Positions 1 to 14,148 of a DNA stretch of 64,000 bases are shown here, piece after piece. The DNA lies in contig JANCRA010000010.1 in the NCBI GenBank assembly GCA_024362935.1, forward strand, positions 14,530,769-14,594,768. Reading direction: 5' to 3'. Made by a program: the position numbers and the translations under genes. This DNA comes from Setophaga petechia (lineage: Eukaryota; Chordata; Aves; Passeriformes; Parulidae). Position 1 is the stretch's first letter, and each line of letters starts with the position of its first letter. A model generated the notes under the pieces. The model was not told the DNA's origin. It made no database searches and was given only the letters and a program-made list of their open reading frames with translations.

Positions 1-140
1 CACACTCAGCTTCTCTCAAGCCTGAGTCAGGTGTGCTTGGTAGACATGGGGGTATCCAGCCTCCATGTGTGATCCCCACTCTCATTTATTTGTTTAATGC
101 TCCTGATACATCAAAATACTTATTGAATAGGTAAATATAA

Positions 141-155
141 ATATATATATATATA
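141..155. repeat. AT dinucleotide run
   Basis: Alternating AT over 15 bases within a wider AT-rich tract (about 130..158). Confidence 0.85.
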
Positions 156-3100
156 AGCATGTCTATCCATTTGATAGCTTTTGATTACAAACTTGTGAAA
201 GTAGAAAGAAACCTCTTCCTCTTTCAAATGGCAAAGTGCACACCTGTCTAGCACCCAGAATGGTTTCTGTCCATGCTTCAAGAAACATCCCCAAACAAAT
301 AACATTACTGCTTTGCTGAGAATGCCCTTCATGTCTCTCTGCCTTGTTTCAACTATAACATGAAAGATCCTTCATGCAATAATGATCTTTTTCTTTGTAA
401 CACAAATATGCTCAGTAACAACAAAATGAATTTTCCAAAGAAAGAATTAATCTGGAAAGTCTGTTTCAACTGTTTCATCCTGCTGTAGTGCTAAGGAGCC
501 CCCATGCTTCTATAACTAAGAAAAGTTTTCTGAAAATATGTGTTTGTCCTGGCTGTGTAGATACAATACCCTGAGCACATAATCCTGCACCTTTTAGTTC
601 TGTGGCTGATCAGATATGAAATTTCCACTTGGCTCATTAGCTTTAGTGTAGGATGAAGACAGTAAAATACTGAATTCCTTGAAGTCCTCAAATGGGTCTC
701 TGGCAGTTATTTCTGTGGAGACAAGAATGAACTCTTTGGCAGCTTTTAAGGAAATAATCAGCATTGGATTCAGCCTGTGCTGTAAATGCTGGAAGTTTAA
801 TTGCAGAAATCAGACAAGGGGAGATAGGATGATGATAAACACTCAAAAAAATATCCTTTTACTAAAAAATATACAATAACATCAACACTTTGACCATTGT
901 CATAAGAGAAACTTAGTTTTCTGTCCTACTTTAGAAAGTAAACACATAGAAAGTTAACAATGTCTTTAGAATTCTCTTATTTCTACCTGAAAAAACAGAA
1001 CAGGGCAAATTGATAGAGATTATTTAAGAATCTCTAGTAACTTTGCATAAACTTCCCCTTGGATTTGACTTTGATTCACAGACACCATCATTTGCACTGT
1101 TCCTGCAATAGGTGACACGTAGTAGTCCTGCACAATTTGAGGTTTACAGATTCAAGACACATTTGTAACTGGTCCTGTAGCAGAGCCTCAGATCAAAGTG
1201 ATGATTAAAATCTAAGTTCTGGTGGGAGTTCAATCACTTCAAAGCCTATAGATAGCAACATTAGCATCCAGCCATGCATAGTTTTAGTGTGTGGCTGGGA
1301 TCAGAATCCCAGAGGGAAATGAGGCAGCCTTTCTGTGGAAGCAGATAACACTCACAATACTCAAAGGTTTAAATCTCAGCTACTGTCAAACCCTCCTTGA
1401 TGGTGAGGAGTCCTTTTGTGTTTATCTCAAGAAGACCAGCATTTAAATTTTTTTTTCCATTCCTGAAATAGTAACAACAGAATTTCCATATATGAGATTA
1501 AAAGCACTGCTGTTACCACACGAGTACAGTGCAATCTTTGCATCATTTGCAAGTAGACATCTGCTCTGTAAATTCCCCCCCACTATTTAAAAATCATCAT
1601 TTTCTACTGCAATACTTAGGAATGTTCCCATTGTATTCCTTTGTTGTCTCATTCAATAATACCTCTGCACATAAATGGTACTAGCACAATCAGTTTACCT
1701 CTGCTATTATTTATTATTCATGCTGTGGGAGCACATAGAAACCCCAGCCATGGTGCCTTGATCTTATTTGTACTTGCTGAACAAATACATCCTAAGAGAC
1801 AAGTTACTGTCCTGAAGAAACATTTTATTTTCAGCCTAAACAGACAAGACAGTCAAAGGGTGGGAGAGGAAATAACGAGGGATGGCTTGCCCACAGCCAC
1901 ACCACCAACCACTGACTCACAGGGGACAAGGGCAAGGCACTGTGGAGTCCAGGAAAAGAGCCCTGGTCCATGGGAATGCTCAGGGAGTGGCACTGCCCTG
2001 CCTGCAGCCAGAGCTTTGATTCCATCTCCCTTTGACAGGCAGAGCCCTTTCCTGGCACTCACACAACCCCTCTCACCTCAAAGGCTTTGGCACTGGAGCC
2101 TTGCAGAGCAGGTCAGGGTCCAGGAGCTCCACGAGCCTGTGCTGGCACAGCTGTGCATCAGCAGCACAAGCTCACCCTGAGATGCTCAGTTCCTCCAGCT
2201 GTCCTGCATGGCACACAGTAACCATGGGGATCCCTCCTGGGATCCCCCAACAGTTACTGCTGAAAGTTTGCCTGAACAGTGCCAAAAGTGCATTTATTCA
2301 TGCCTGTCTCAGTGGCATAAGGAGCAATTACTGCTTATGGGGATTGAATGAGGAAGTCTGCAGTGATTAAAGAGCAGAGCAGGGAGAGCAGCTCGATCAC
2401 CTTCACCCCTCCTGAAACACTCAGGCTCATTAGGCTCATCTGCTCATGCAGAACAATGTTAATTCACCCAAAAAAGGATTGTAGGAAAGGTGAAAGGTTG
2501 CTACATGTCCCCAGAGCTTACATATGGCACTGATAAGCTACAAGAGACAAAACCCCCAAACTGCAAATGAGTGGAAAAGGGCCTTGGATCACAGTGTGGC
2601 TGGAGGTGAAACATCTGTTACATCCAGCTATCTACAGAAGCAGAAAGTTCATTTATTAACCAACTCTCCACCCAGAGATTTCTATGCACAAAAATATCAA
2701 CTAGGTGAATGATGTGAAACTGAATAGTTGCAGGTAAAAAAGGCAGAGAGACAAACCCTCAGCAAAGCTACAAGGCTGAATTTCTGCCTCCTGCTCTTCC
2801 CAGATGAGATCCCAGCCCTCTGTTCTGTATCAACACCAACATCCTGGGCAGGTTACAAGTGAAGGAGAAATACCTCTCCTAATTTACATCCCACTCTCCC
2901 ACCTTTTAACCAGCCATCAGAATTTTCTTATGACCTTTTCCTGAGCTGCTTTTAAATGATAGCAGTGTATTTTTCCAAAGATGTGACTCTGTATTCTGAC
3001 AGATGGAATAATTTTAATATATCATTTTACCTGCCTCACCAGGGAGCTCTGCAGCGTAATTAAAACACAGGACAAATGAAAAGGTTTATAGCACAGCTAC

Positions 3101-6100
3101 ATCACTGCAACATAATGTTCACTTGAGCATCACTTACACCCTGCTGCTTCCCAAGGATGCAGCAGAGAGTGCAGTGCTTGCTGTGTGCCAGCCTCCTTGG
3201 GCTGGGACTGACTGCAGGGCAAAACAAATGCACTAATTCTGCCCCAAAGCTGCTGGGCACCAGCTCAGCACCCAAACCTCTGTTGGACACTGCCAACTCA
3301 AAATAACACCCACATCAGACAGAGCAGTTCTATGAAAGCTGTGAAAAAAAAAGCTATAAAGTTCTGTGAAAGATAAATCAGGTGACAGGACCTCACAGTG
3401 GAGACTTTGCCTCATCCCCACAGCACTGACAAAGCAACTTCACAATACAGGGAAGACAAGGGTGGTATGGCAAATTTCTTTTGCTGAACAAAGAAAACAG
3501 AAAATTTGTAGCGTCTGAATTTTTTTAAAATTACCTTAGAACAGAAATTAAGTATAAAAGCTTTGGTAAAGTCAGCAAATCACCAGAAACCAGGTATGTG
3601 GATAAAGCACATGTGAAATAAGTTTTTCAAATGGGCATTAAGTAGATGACATTAAGTTAAAAAATCCATAAAGAAAAAAATAGTGGAACACACAAAGGCT
3701 TTACAGAGGGATGCTGTTACTGAGGTCAAAACCCACTTTGATAACCCATCAGGACCACAGAGATCTGTTCAAGTGTGTAGTCAACTATAGGATCAGCAAA
3801 AGTAGAAAAAGTGATTGATTATTATTAAAAACCAGTTGACATGAAGTCCTCTGAGAACAAGCAGCACAAGGACGTGAGATACACTCAAGGCTGATCCTTT
3901 TAGTGGAAAGGTGAAACCATAAATTTACTATTCAGACAAATCTCTCTTCTCACATTTGCCTTGGAAATATCAATATTCTGTAAGAATATCAAGGAATATC
4001 TTCTGTTGAAGAAGATACAGAATATAATATATTCTGCTCAAATTTCAAATTTCACTATTGTCATTATAAAAATGAAAATTTCTGCAAAGTTCTGACATAG
4101 TATTATAAGAAAGGGACAATGATAAAAATAAGTAAATTTTAAAAAACTCTTTGTAAGGCAATATCCATAGGAAGCAGAGGGAAAGGTGTGATTATTTCTG
4201 TGTGTTAGCAAATGAAGTTAACTATGTTGTCAAGTAAGTTTTCTACTATGATTTTATTTTTAAATAATTCATGCTCTTTTTTACCTTCTTCTTTTGCCAA
4301 CAGGCTTATGGTTCCTGGTTTTATGTTTAGCAAAAACAAAAAGTGTATTTTCTCCTGTAAAACTAAAAACATTCTGGTGTAGTTGGTTTTTTGACATGCA
4401 TCATGACATTTCCTCTACAAAAAGCCTTTGAGACACTAGGAAAAAAATGCAACATTCAGGGACAGATTCCTGTTCAGCTATCTGCAAAAATCAGATCTCA
4501 GCAAACCTACAGAGCAACAGGATTTCTAATAAGCCCTTCTGGCCATAAACATAGTTTATTGTAACATAAATATGATAATGTGAGGAGTTCTTGGCTGTTG
4601 TATTTCCAGCTGTCTTTTCTTAATGAACTCTCCTTTAAATCCTGCCCTCCTCTTGCCAGTAAAAGTCAGTGTTCTCTTGGGTCACTTTCTACTCTTCGAT
4701 TTTCTCTAAGTATATCTTTAGAAGATCTTTCATTTTCCGTGTCATTCCCTCTCCATGCTCTGTTGGATCCCTGGCTCCCTCCCTTTCCTGGGTAATGTCC
4801 CCATGCAGAGCCTGCCCCACTCCCCCAGGGACAGACTGCAGCTCCCCCAGCCCAGAGCCACTGCCTGCCTCGCTGGGCCAGGGATTGCCTGAGATCACAG
4901 CAAAGTTCATCTCCACCTACCCCAAAATCCTGTAAATATCTTCCCTTTGCTGGTTATTTTTAACATCCTGCCTCTCTCTCTTCATCCCTGCATGAGTTCA
5001 CTGTCTCTTCTTGATTTCACCAAACACTGAAGTTTTTTCACTTGTGAGAGACATCTCTATCACTTCCCTATTGCGTTCACTTCTGCTGTCAAATATTTTA
5101 TTTTAAGATAAAGACAACATTTGTATAATTGCAAGCATGATTATAAGACTTCTGCTACGACAGAGGCAATGCCTGGCAATAATTTTGTTTTGCTTTTTAA
5201 GTAAAGGAAATGGATGTACTTATGCTTTTTAGTAAAGAATTAATTTCTGCCAACATTTTCAAACAGACAAAATTACATGAGCCAGGCACATAGAGAGTTC
5301 TGATAGGCAGAAGCTGAAATATCATCCATCTTCATCCACTGAATCTGTATTATGGAATATACTTATTCTGTGCTTAGAGGGTAACTCTGCATTATTTCCT
5401 TTACACATGACAGATGTTCATTCCTCATTCTTGTTTTAGAGTAGAAATTACTGAAAAATAGCAGAATTTAACCCACAGATTTGCCCTCTAAAACAACAGT
5501 GTGGCTTTTATCCTCATTTGTTCTAAAAATGCAGTAATCCCTGCTCTCTAGCAGTTGAGGAATGTGGGAGCAGGCAATCTGTTGCAGGCAGTTCTGTGTC
5601 AGACTGGCTGGGTGGTAACAGAGCTGTCACCTGGGAGCAGCTGCAAGGTAAGCAAAAGCACTCATCTCTTTACTCCCTGTGTGGGGGAAAAAAACCATCA
5701 GCACTGATCTGGTACTGCCTGATACTTACCAGATATTATTCTGGCATTTATCACTACATTTGGTGGCCTAAAACCTGATGCTGTCCTGTCAAGCTCTCTC
5801 CCTACTACACTGCAGAGTGGCCAGCTCAGCAGAGGGACCTGTGTAGCTGCATGAAAAACCTGAATGTATTCAAGGGTGGTGGAGTGACCCTGGCTGGATG
5901 GCAGGTGCCCACCAAAGCTGCTCATCACTAACTTTCCACAGCTGGGAAGTCTTGTGGGCCAAGATAAGGGTGGGGGAAAATCAATTACCAATTATTGTTA
6001 CAGGCAAAACAGACCTGACCTGGGGAAACTGATTTAATTTATTGCCAATCAAATCAGAATAGAGTAACGTGGATCTCTCAGAGATGCTACCCCTGGTGCT

Positions 6101-9100
6101 GATGGTCTCAGCTTTGGAGGGTCCCTCTTGGAAATGCTGGCATTGGCTCCATCAGACACAGGGGAAGTTTCTGGAAGTTTCTCTTGGGAGTCACCCCCAC
6201 CCTGCCACCAAATCCAGTCCTATTAACCAAGCCCTTATGTGATTTCCAGGAGATACAAGACAAACAGAACCAGCAGTGTGTCATGATAAGAATCCTCCCT
6301 CTGATCAGCTTCCCCTTTTTATCTGAGGTGCAGCAAAGACGCGGCTCTGACTTCTCTCACCTTGAACACTGCTGGACCTGCAGGAGAAAGCTGAGGAGCA
6401 TCAGTTAAACACTGCACCCACAGCATGCCTCAGCTAAATCATTTCTACAGAGATGAGCACATGTAAATCCAGCAGAGGCTTTGCCTTGCAGGGTGAGCTG
6501 GGCTCTGGACTGCAGAGAGCCCTAATTGAATTCTGCTGGGAGTGTGTGTGAGCGCTCTCTGCCCACCTCTCGCTTGGGGTGCTAAACTTAAGCATCATTA
6601 AATTGATATAAATGCAACAGACTTCAAATAGGAAGATAAGCATTAGGCCTAGAACAAAATTCTGCAGCTATCTTGTCTGGACCCCTACCCCTGCAGGATT
6701 GCTTCCTGTGGTATGCACTGAAATGCTGTTTTACCTGCTCCTGGTGTACCTTTTTTCATTCCTGTATAACATCACCTTGTTAACATGCAAACAAAACAAT
6801 ATCCAAGGCCAATACTGAGTGCATTAGCAGCACCCTGTCCCAAGACACCACTGTTTGGAGACATTTGTAAACCTAAACCTTGACATTCCATTTTTAATTA
6901 ACAAAGAAAGCTTAATATGCAACTTTTTTTTTTTCATACATCTGGCACTAAAGTTGCTGAGTTGCTTTGTTGCATTTTCAAGAAGAGTTTGGGACTATTA
7001 GAAGAAAATTACAATATATTTCTCTCTCTGTAGTTCACCTGTTTCAAAAGTAAAGTGTGCTTGGAATTGAGAAAATAAATGCTAGAGAAGATATTACCTA
7101 TGCACATATTTTTATGCATTCTTTCTACTAGCAGCATAAAGACCTTTTTTTCCTTTCCAGGTGTTTGCTCTGCTCTGTATCAGGTCTCGGCATTTTCCCC
7201 CCCATCAGCTCTTAATACACAAGAGGACAAAAACCAAACCAAACCAAAAAACTGCCATTAATGCCTTGTCCATAGCTTGACACAGGCTCAACTTCTCTGC
7301 TCCAATTTAAAGACCCTTTTGTGGTGAGATAACTTAAAAGTAGAATATTTTTATCTTGCAATCTAGCACTTGTTCTCCTCAGGAATTCCTTTATCCACTT
7401 GGGGGTATCTTCAGGGATTGTATATTGAGTTTTTAAATTAAAGTCTCTCTGACTCTTTTCCTTCTGTTGCTTTTAAACTTGTTGGTGAAGGAAATGTTTT
7501 TGAGCTTTGCAGAGACTTCTATAATACTTCTTGCTTGTTAAAGCTACATCAAGTATCACATTAAAAAGAAATTCAAAGAAACTAGAAACAACTTTGTTTC
7601 TAACTGAAAGCAGAGATGGAAGAACATATAAGGAGCATGTTAGGAACTGCTCTTTTTCTGACTTAGTTTCATTAGATATCCCGGTGGAAATATAATATGG
7701 AACATATGTTCATAAATAAAGTGAACATCTGATTAATTCTGTTTCTATGCTTTTAATTGATCCATTTCTCAATACATAATGCACAAATTACCATATCTAT
7801 GTTGCACAAATGAAGGAAAGCCCACATGAAACCCTCAAACAGGCAGTGGAAGAAGCTTCTGGGACTTTTGGCACAAGGTAAGTTTTAACTAAGTTCAGAC
7901 CCTTTCCTTGCTCCTTTCTGAAAGGCCTCCAGCGCATCCCCTGTTAGCAGCAGCCCCCTGAGAGGCACCACCCTGTGACACCCTTCCCACCAAAAGTGCC
8001 ACCACCCCCAGCCAGCCAAGCAATCCATCAGGGCCAATCTCTTGCTGTGGGACTGGCAATTGCCAGCTGCTGCACCAGAAGCTGAATATCTCTTAACAGC
8101 ACATCTAATTATCTATATTATCCAGGGGAGAACGAAGAGCTCTTTATATCTCCACATGGCAATCAATAGCTGCTGAACTTGGAGATATAATCCTTGACTT
8201 AACTATAATTTGTAACTTGTGCCATCACAGATGTCACGCTTCAAACAGAAGCTGCCCAACATCAGATCCAAACTTGTGAGTTCATTACTGCAGCCACTGG
8301 CAACAGCAGCAGGGTTTTCCTGCCCTGGTGAGAAGGGTGTGTCTGCACAGCCATCACAGGCTGAGTGCTAATTGCCTTCCCTCCACAGCCATTACTGCAG
8401 GACCAGACAGCTCCTTCTTTAAAAGAAATCAGAGAAAGAAGGAAAAGAGAATTTCAGCTCAAGGAGGTTTTGTTTTTCATGGTCTTTCATGAAAATTGCT
8501 GTGCCAAAGAGCAAACCCACAAAACTATGGACTCCAAAGCTGTCGATAAAACTCCAAGATTTCTAGGATGTCCTTGAGTACCAGGGAAGTTTTCCCAAAA
8601 ATCAATTTATCTTATGTGAATTTCCTTGTTTATGTTGGCCCCCAACACATTATGATTATTTAAGAAACCCAGGATTAATTATTTCAGTCATTTGTAAACC
8701 AAATCAGTACGTTGTGAGAGAATGCAAAAGCAAGAATCCTTGTCTAAAAAAGCTAAAAGAGAAAAGGCTGCATATCTAGGCCCACTCCAGAGTTTGCTGT
8801 AACCTAATAAAAAAGGACACAAACTGATGCAGCTTATTCCCCTGGAAACAGGAATTTAAATTTACATTCATTTAATCCGAACACTTCAAAAGGAACATCT
8901 TAGAGCAGAGTGATATTCTCCAGTTCATATGGCAATTACTACAGGGTCATATTGTCCATTACTGTGGCTCTCCTCCTGCTCTGAGTTTCCATTGCTTACT
9001 AATTACAGGAATGCAGAATCAATTAAGAGAAAATAATGAAAGGGAATATATAATTTCCATAAATAAAAAGAGCCACTTTCTTTAGGAACATTACATAAGC

Positions 9101-10081
9101 AAATGAAGGAAAGCAGCTTTAATTTAACAGATGGCAATCCATTTGAGGACACTGCTCACCACTAACCCACACTTCCTAATTAAAGAATTCTGTCGCTGTG
9201 AACCTTTCTGTATGACTATGTTATGATCTCTCCTGCTTAATCTGCTTTGAAAGGCTAATTAATACTAACCCACACTAGCCAATACAGAGAGACCAAAGTA
9301 AAAAGAGAATTAGATATACATTATCTGGAAATAATGCTCACTCTCTGAAAAACAGCTAAAGAACTTTATTGACCTAACTTATTTAACAAATGACACTTAA
9401 GTAATTCATTGACAAGGCAGAACAATGGCAGAACTAAAAGCCTATTAAATAATTTTTTCTAACAGACATCACACTGCATTGGCTGCAAATTCCTGGTGTA
9501 ATTAATTAATTAAGACTTAAATATTTCAGTGATTAATTTCTATTAAAAATTCATAAAACATAATGACACTTAGGGAAAGAGATTATGGTTACTAGCATTT
9601 ATTGACTGGGCTATAAAAAAACCCCAATCTATTTAGAAAAAGAACTCTCCTAGTTCAGCCTCAGAACACCGAAAGCATTTATTGCAAACACTGTGAAAGC
9701 AAAGTGCTGATATTGCTCATACTTCTGGTGCATTTTCATTTTTCATTTGAGGACTGCTTTTAGCAGATGTTATTTAGGGACACTTATACAACTCAACAGA
9801 AGCACACAGAATTTCCAAGTGGTCTGATCCCAGACCTACAAGGATTTGGCTGAAATGGCGATGCACCTTGCCCAAATATCTCAGTGTTCCCTGCTGACCT
9901 CTTGCCACATCCAACCCAACCTGCAGACAGGACCCAGCCACCCTTTCCCACCTAATCTCAGCTCTGTGTCCCCCTCCAGTACTTCTGAGCATCCTCCCTT
10001 TCCAGTCTCATACTTCAGGTATTCCTCCCAGTATAAATGAAATTCTGTCTGCAACAAATGGTAGAGTCCTTTTTTTTAAAC

Positions 10082-10106
10082 TTTTTTTTTTTTTTTTTTT
10101 TTTTTT
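10082..10106. repeat. Poly-T run, 25 bases
   Basis: This is the longest homopolymer in the window, preceded by a shorter T8-AAAC stretch. It could mark the poly-A tail of a minus-strand retrocopy, but the sequence to the right is not recognisable as any gene and no target duplication is clear. Confidence 0.9.
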
Positions 10107-11379
10107 ACCACCTTGGAACAAACTACTCAGCTCAGCCTTCCCATAAAAACAAAGACGATTTGTTTTTATCATTTTTCCTCACTAAAGCAGAGTCACACCC
10201 AGAGGTACCTGGATTCCAGTGCACAGAAGCAGCAAAGCACACTGTGCCGACACAGAAACATTTCCCTCCCATCTGCAGGAGGCACTCACAGTTTTTACAG
10301 CCAGCAGGGGACACCAGATCACCCACACTGACCTCTGTTTTACAGCACATTAGATTCCTCCCAATTACCATTCCACTGAGATCTGCAGGTTTAGCCCAAC
10401 CAGCTGACTTTGCAAGAACAGGGCTAACCTGTTCCATCCCACAGGAAGTTCTAACAAGAAAAAGAAACTTAGAGGAGAATCGAAAGAAAATAATTTCCTG
10501 GCATTCCAAGCTTAGCTGTTATCAATGCATATTGCATTTCACTTTGTCTTCTACATAACTCTTAGCATATTCAGCACCTCTGATGGAAATCAGCATGGTA
10601 GAATGACAACAAACCTACCCAGGACTCTTCAACCCTCTTGGCTGTATCATTCTATTTATCTGTTGTCTGCCCAAGTCCCTTTATTACAAACTCTTTCTTG
10701 AGGCTAAGCATTAATGAGAGATATTGCAAACTCAAAGCTCAAGTTTTCTGCAAGCTCAATAGAATTTATAATCATTGCAAATGCTTTTTTATATAAAAAG
10801 TTAATATTTTTAATCTTTTTTCTTTTTTGACTTAAAAGCCTCTTTTATATTTTATGTATAAACTGTATTAGCATTTGTTCTCTATGAATATCAAATATTG
10901 GTGATAATTATTTGCATGTTAATGCTTATTAGTACATCCAACTGGATGGGAACAATAAATAGAAAAAAGTTTAAAGTTCAAAGCACTTTACATCCTATAT
11001 TTCTGGAAAAGGATGGGAAGCTGTAATTACCAATGATTGCAGCCAAGCCTGTAATAATCAGAGTTAAATCTAAGGTGAATCTTATACGAAAACCTTAAAG
11101 CAGTTTAACATAAGGTAGAGGGTTAAATTGGTTTATTAAAATTGGCTAGAAAACAGAATAAATTTAGTTTCTTTACATTTCCTCAGGTACAGCAATTTGA
11201 GTAATGTAAGCAGTTAAATAACCTGTAGCCCTCCTTAATTCTTTCAATAAAATTCTCCTGGTTTTATGCTTGGGTGGCTTTGCTTGTTTATTTTAAAAGG
11301 AAAAAGATTATTTGGGGTTGAATTAGAGACCTGCTAAATGCAGGAGAATCTTGCTCAGCTTGTTTTTTTGGGGTCACTG

Positions 11380-12370
11380 TCTCTCCCTGTCCTTTGCTCT
11401 CAGTTTTGCTCCTCAGGGATGTTCTCTCTCTGCTCTCACAGGTCCCTGCAGGGTTTCTCCTCCTCCTTCAAGCCCAGCACTGTCCCAGTCCCACCCTGTG
11501 CCCATTGCCTGGCCAAAGGAGGGAGAGATGCCAAAGGGCTCCCAGCAGCAGGAGGGGCAGGATCCAGCAGAGCTCCCACCACCCTGTCCCCTTCCATTCA
11601 CAGGGAATTACCAGTCCTTTGGGACAAAGCCTGTGTGCTGGTGCCCAGGCTGAGACAAGGAGCCTGGCTCTGGATCCCACATGGCTCTGGGGAGCAGCTG
11701 GGGCAGGGATCACCCCACAGAGACACCCCAGCTGCTTGTTCTGCCTGGGAAAGGGGAATCTCTGCTCAGGAAAAAGGGGATTTATCCCCTGCTGGTTGCT
11801 TAAGCAAAAGCTGCTATGAGACAGGGAACACTTGGGCTGCACCGTGTTGTCGGTGGTCACAGGGGTTTGTAGAGGCTGGAAGAGCCAGGATCTTGATTCC
11901 ATAATCAGAAGGCTTGATTTATTATGTTATGATATATATACAGCATTATAACTATACTACATAGACATAGAAAGGAAAGGAGCTCTTCAGAAGCTGGCTA
12001 TGCTCAGAAGAAGATAAAAAGAATGAATAACAAAGGTCTGTCTCTGCAGAGAGCAACAGCAGCTCCACCATGAGTGGTCAGCAGATCCAAACATCTACAG
12101 GGGAGCAACCACGGGTGGACCTGTTGCATTCCACAGCAGCAGATAATAATTGTTTACATTTGTTACTGAGCTTCTCAGCTCTAGCAGGAAAAATCCTACA
12201 GAAAGGATTTTTCACAAAGAATGTCTGCGACAGCACCCAGTGGGGTTTGGGCTCCAGTTCTCGGGGGCACTGCAGGGTCTCAGCACAGCCCCAGCCAAGC
12301 CCAGCTCCCTGGGCTGAGGCAGGACCTGACCCCAAGGCAGGGACACCAGCACCCACACGGTGACAAGATA
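11380..12370. other. GC-rich islet split by the minus-strand LTR
   Basis: 11380..11844 and 12233..12370 are GC-rich and CpG-poor, with many CAG, CTG and CCC words, and contrast with AT-rich neighbours. Once the LTR (11845..12232) is set aside they form one islet. Open frames here run on into LTR sequence and are therefore not genes. No repeat family was recognised. Confidence 0.7.
11845..12232 (-). mobile_element. ERV solo LTR (388 bp), reverse orientation
   Basis: On the minus strand this begins TGTCGCAGACATTC and ends GACCACCGACAACA. It shares blocks with the LTR at 21884..22267, including GGATTTTTCCT, the 20-base core CTGCTGCTGTGGAATGCAAC, CCTTTGTTATTCATTC-like sequence and AATAAATCA. The middle third has diverged, so it is a related but distinct subfamily. 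The AATAAA signal is at plus-strand 11918..11923 (tttatt). The flanks are GCACCG (11839..11844) and GCACCC (12233..12238), a 6-bp target duplication with one mismatch. No coding region accompanies it. Like the other LTR it sits inside a GC-rich islet. Confidence 0.88.
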
Positions 12371-14046
12371 ACCTCCTCTTTCTGTGTGAAAGCCCAGTTT
12401 AATTGCAGTTTCATTCAAGATAATGACCTACATAATTTTCAATAATTGGATACAATTTATCTTTTCTTAATTAAAAAAAGGGAAATTAGCAAAGGGAAGG
12501 GATACTGGAAAATGCTTCATTTGAAACCTCTTCATTAATTATCACGATGTCTAAACGCCAGTTTGAGAACTGTACTTACAGAACCAGAATCCAAATAATA
12601 ATTTTTTCATTAATCTGTTGAGTTTACTGTAATTCTCCAATTAAAAAACAGCACCTACTTCTAGGAGATATCTGTTTTATTTGGGTACTGTTGGCTTCAC
12701 TGCTAAAATGAGTGACAAATCCACATATACATTGTTGAACAGGTAGCACAACCACCAGTATAAATGTGACTGTACACTCTGAACTCATTAAATGAAGATG
12801 CTTAGAACTCACTGACAGTCTTATAAATTGCTTGGACCTTCCCAGAATTTTTAGTGGGCTTTGTATCAACCACAGAATTCTCTAAATCCTTATTTTAAAA
12901 TTAATTATTATAATTCACATCATGTTTTTTATAACTAGATCTGGCACCAGCATTTGATGGATGAAACAAAACAATCCAGCCTTGCAGACATTGGGTATCC
13001 CTGTTATGTGGTTGCATATGACAAGGGTTTATAAACTCAGTGTAACACACTATATTTACCAAGTCTCATTTTACATTTGTGGAGTTACTAAATTACTTTG
13101 ACATATCCCCAGTTTATGTTCTATTACTGAAGAATAACTACACAACAGATGGCAGTGTGTTTGCATAACAATTTTTTTGGGCAGGTCAATCTACAAGGTA
13201 GTTATAGGGATTGATATATATTGGTGAACATGGGGATTGTTTTTTGCACTATCAATCAGACAGTCAGTCAACAGAGTAATTTCTATATTGCAAAGGAGAG
13301 GTTTAGCAAATATATATCATTATGGACAATTCTTTTAAAGAGCAAAACCATAGTACTGGTTCTACCAGTAATGGAAAATGATGCTTCTAGATAGAATCCT
13401 TTTCCTGAGGTACTTCAAACCTCCAAATCTTAAAAATAATATTAACAAAGAATGACTATAAAATCATACTGGGATTAATTTGGTGTATGAATAAATAACT
13501 ATAGCTGTATCTACTGCACTCTTCAGCATTAAACAACAGATAATTATGGACTATGTCATGTTAAGTGAAGATAATGTCTTGCAAATAAGGTAATAATTAT
13601 AAAGGAAAGTAATGCTGCTCTGAGAGCCTCATTGTTTATTTATTAAAAAGTCAAAAAGCAAATCTGAACTAAAACTGAATTCTTGATTCCTGCAATACAG
13701 TCAAAGATATTTGAAACAAAAGTTGCATTTTATCCTTACTTTTTAGTCTAAGAGGAAGGAATTTGGTTGTCTTATGTCAGCCACCACTCTGCAATGCTAC
13801 ACAACCTGATGGCACTGGTGAATTCATTGGGACTGCCTGATCCTGGGTTTAGATGGAATGACTGGAGAGATGGGGTAGAAAATCTGTCAACCTGCACCTC
13901 AGGATGTCTGCCTTCAATTTCCAGTCCTATCCTGGTGCTGTGGCCTGGATTCAACTATTTGCATGTCAACAATGAGGACAGGGATTCATTCTCTTTGAGA
14001 ATATAATGCATGATATCAAAGCGAGGAAGGGTTGTCACTCACAGTT

Positions 14047-14148
14047 GATATACATTGTAAGGGGATATACATTGTAAGGGGATATACATTGTATGGGGAT
14101 ATACATTGTAAGGGGATATACATTGTAAGGGGATATACATTGTAAGGG
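14047..14148 (+). repeat. Minisatellite, 6 copies of a 17-bp unit
   Basis: Six head-to-tail copies of GATATACATTGTAAGGG start at 14047, 14064, 14081, 14098, 14115 and 14132. Only the third copy differs, by one base (GTATGGG). The near-identity suggests recent expansion and probable length polymorphism. The unit is not a multiple of three. Confidence 0.97.

Noticed and set aside
1641..2180. 179-codon plus-strand open frame
   Set aside because: No protein family similarity, no codon-like base periodicity, and it crosses a composition boundary. Most likely chance.
10037..10558. Plus- and minus-strand open frames beside the T25 run, possible retrocopy
   Set aside because: The poly-T could be a reversed poly-A tail, but neither frame resembles a known protein, there is no polyadenylation signal next to it and no target duplication is visible.
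11338..11904. 188-codon plus-strand open frame
   Set aside because: It runs from GC-rich DNA straight into the minus-strand LTR, has no recognisable domain, and overlaps open frames on both strands, as expected from stop-poor GC-rich sequence.
14047..14148. CRISPR-like regular repeat
   Set aside because: The 17-bp units abut directly with no unique spacers, so it is a minisatellite.
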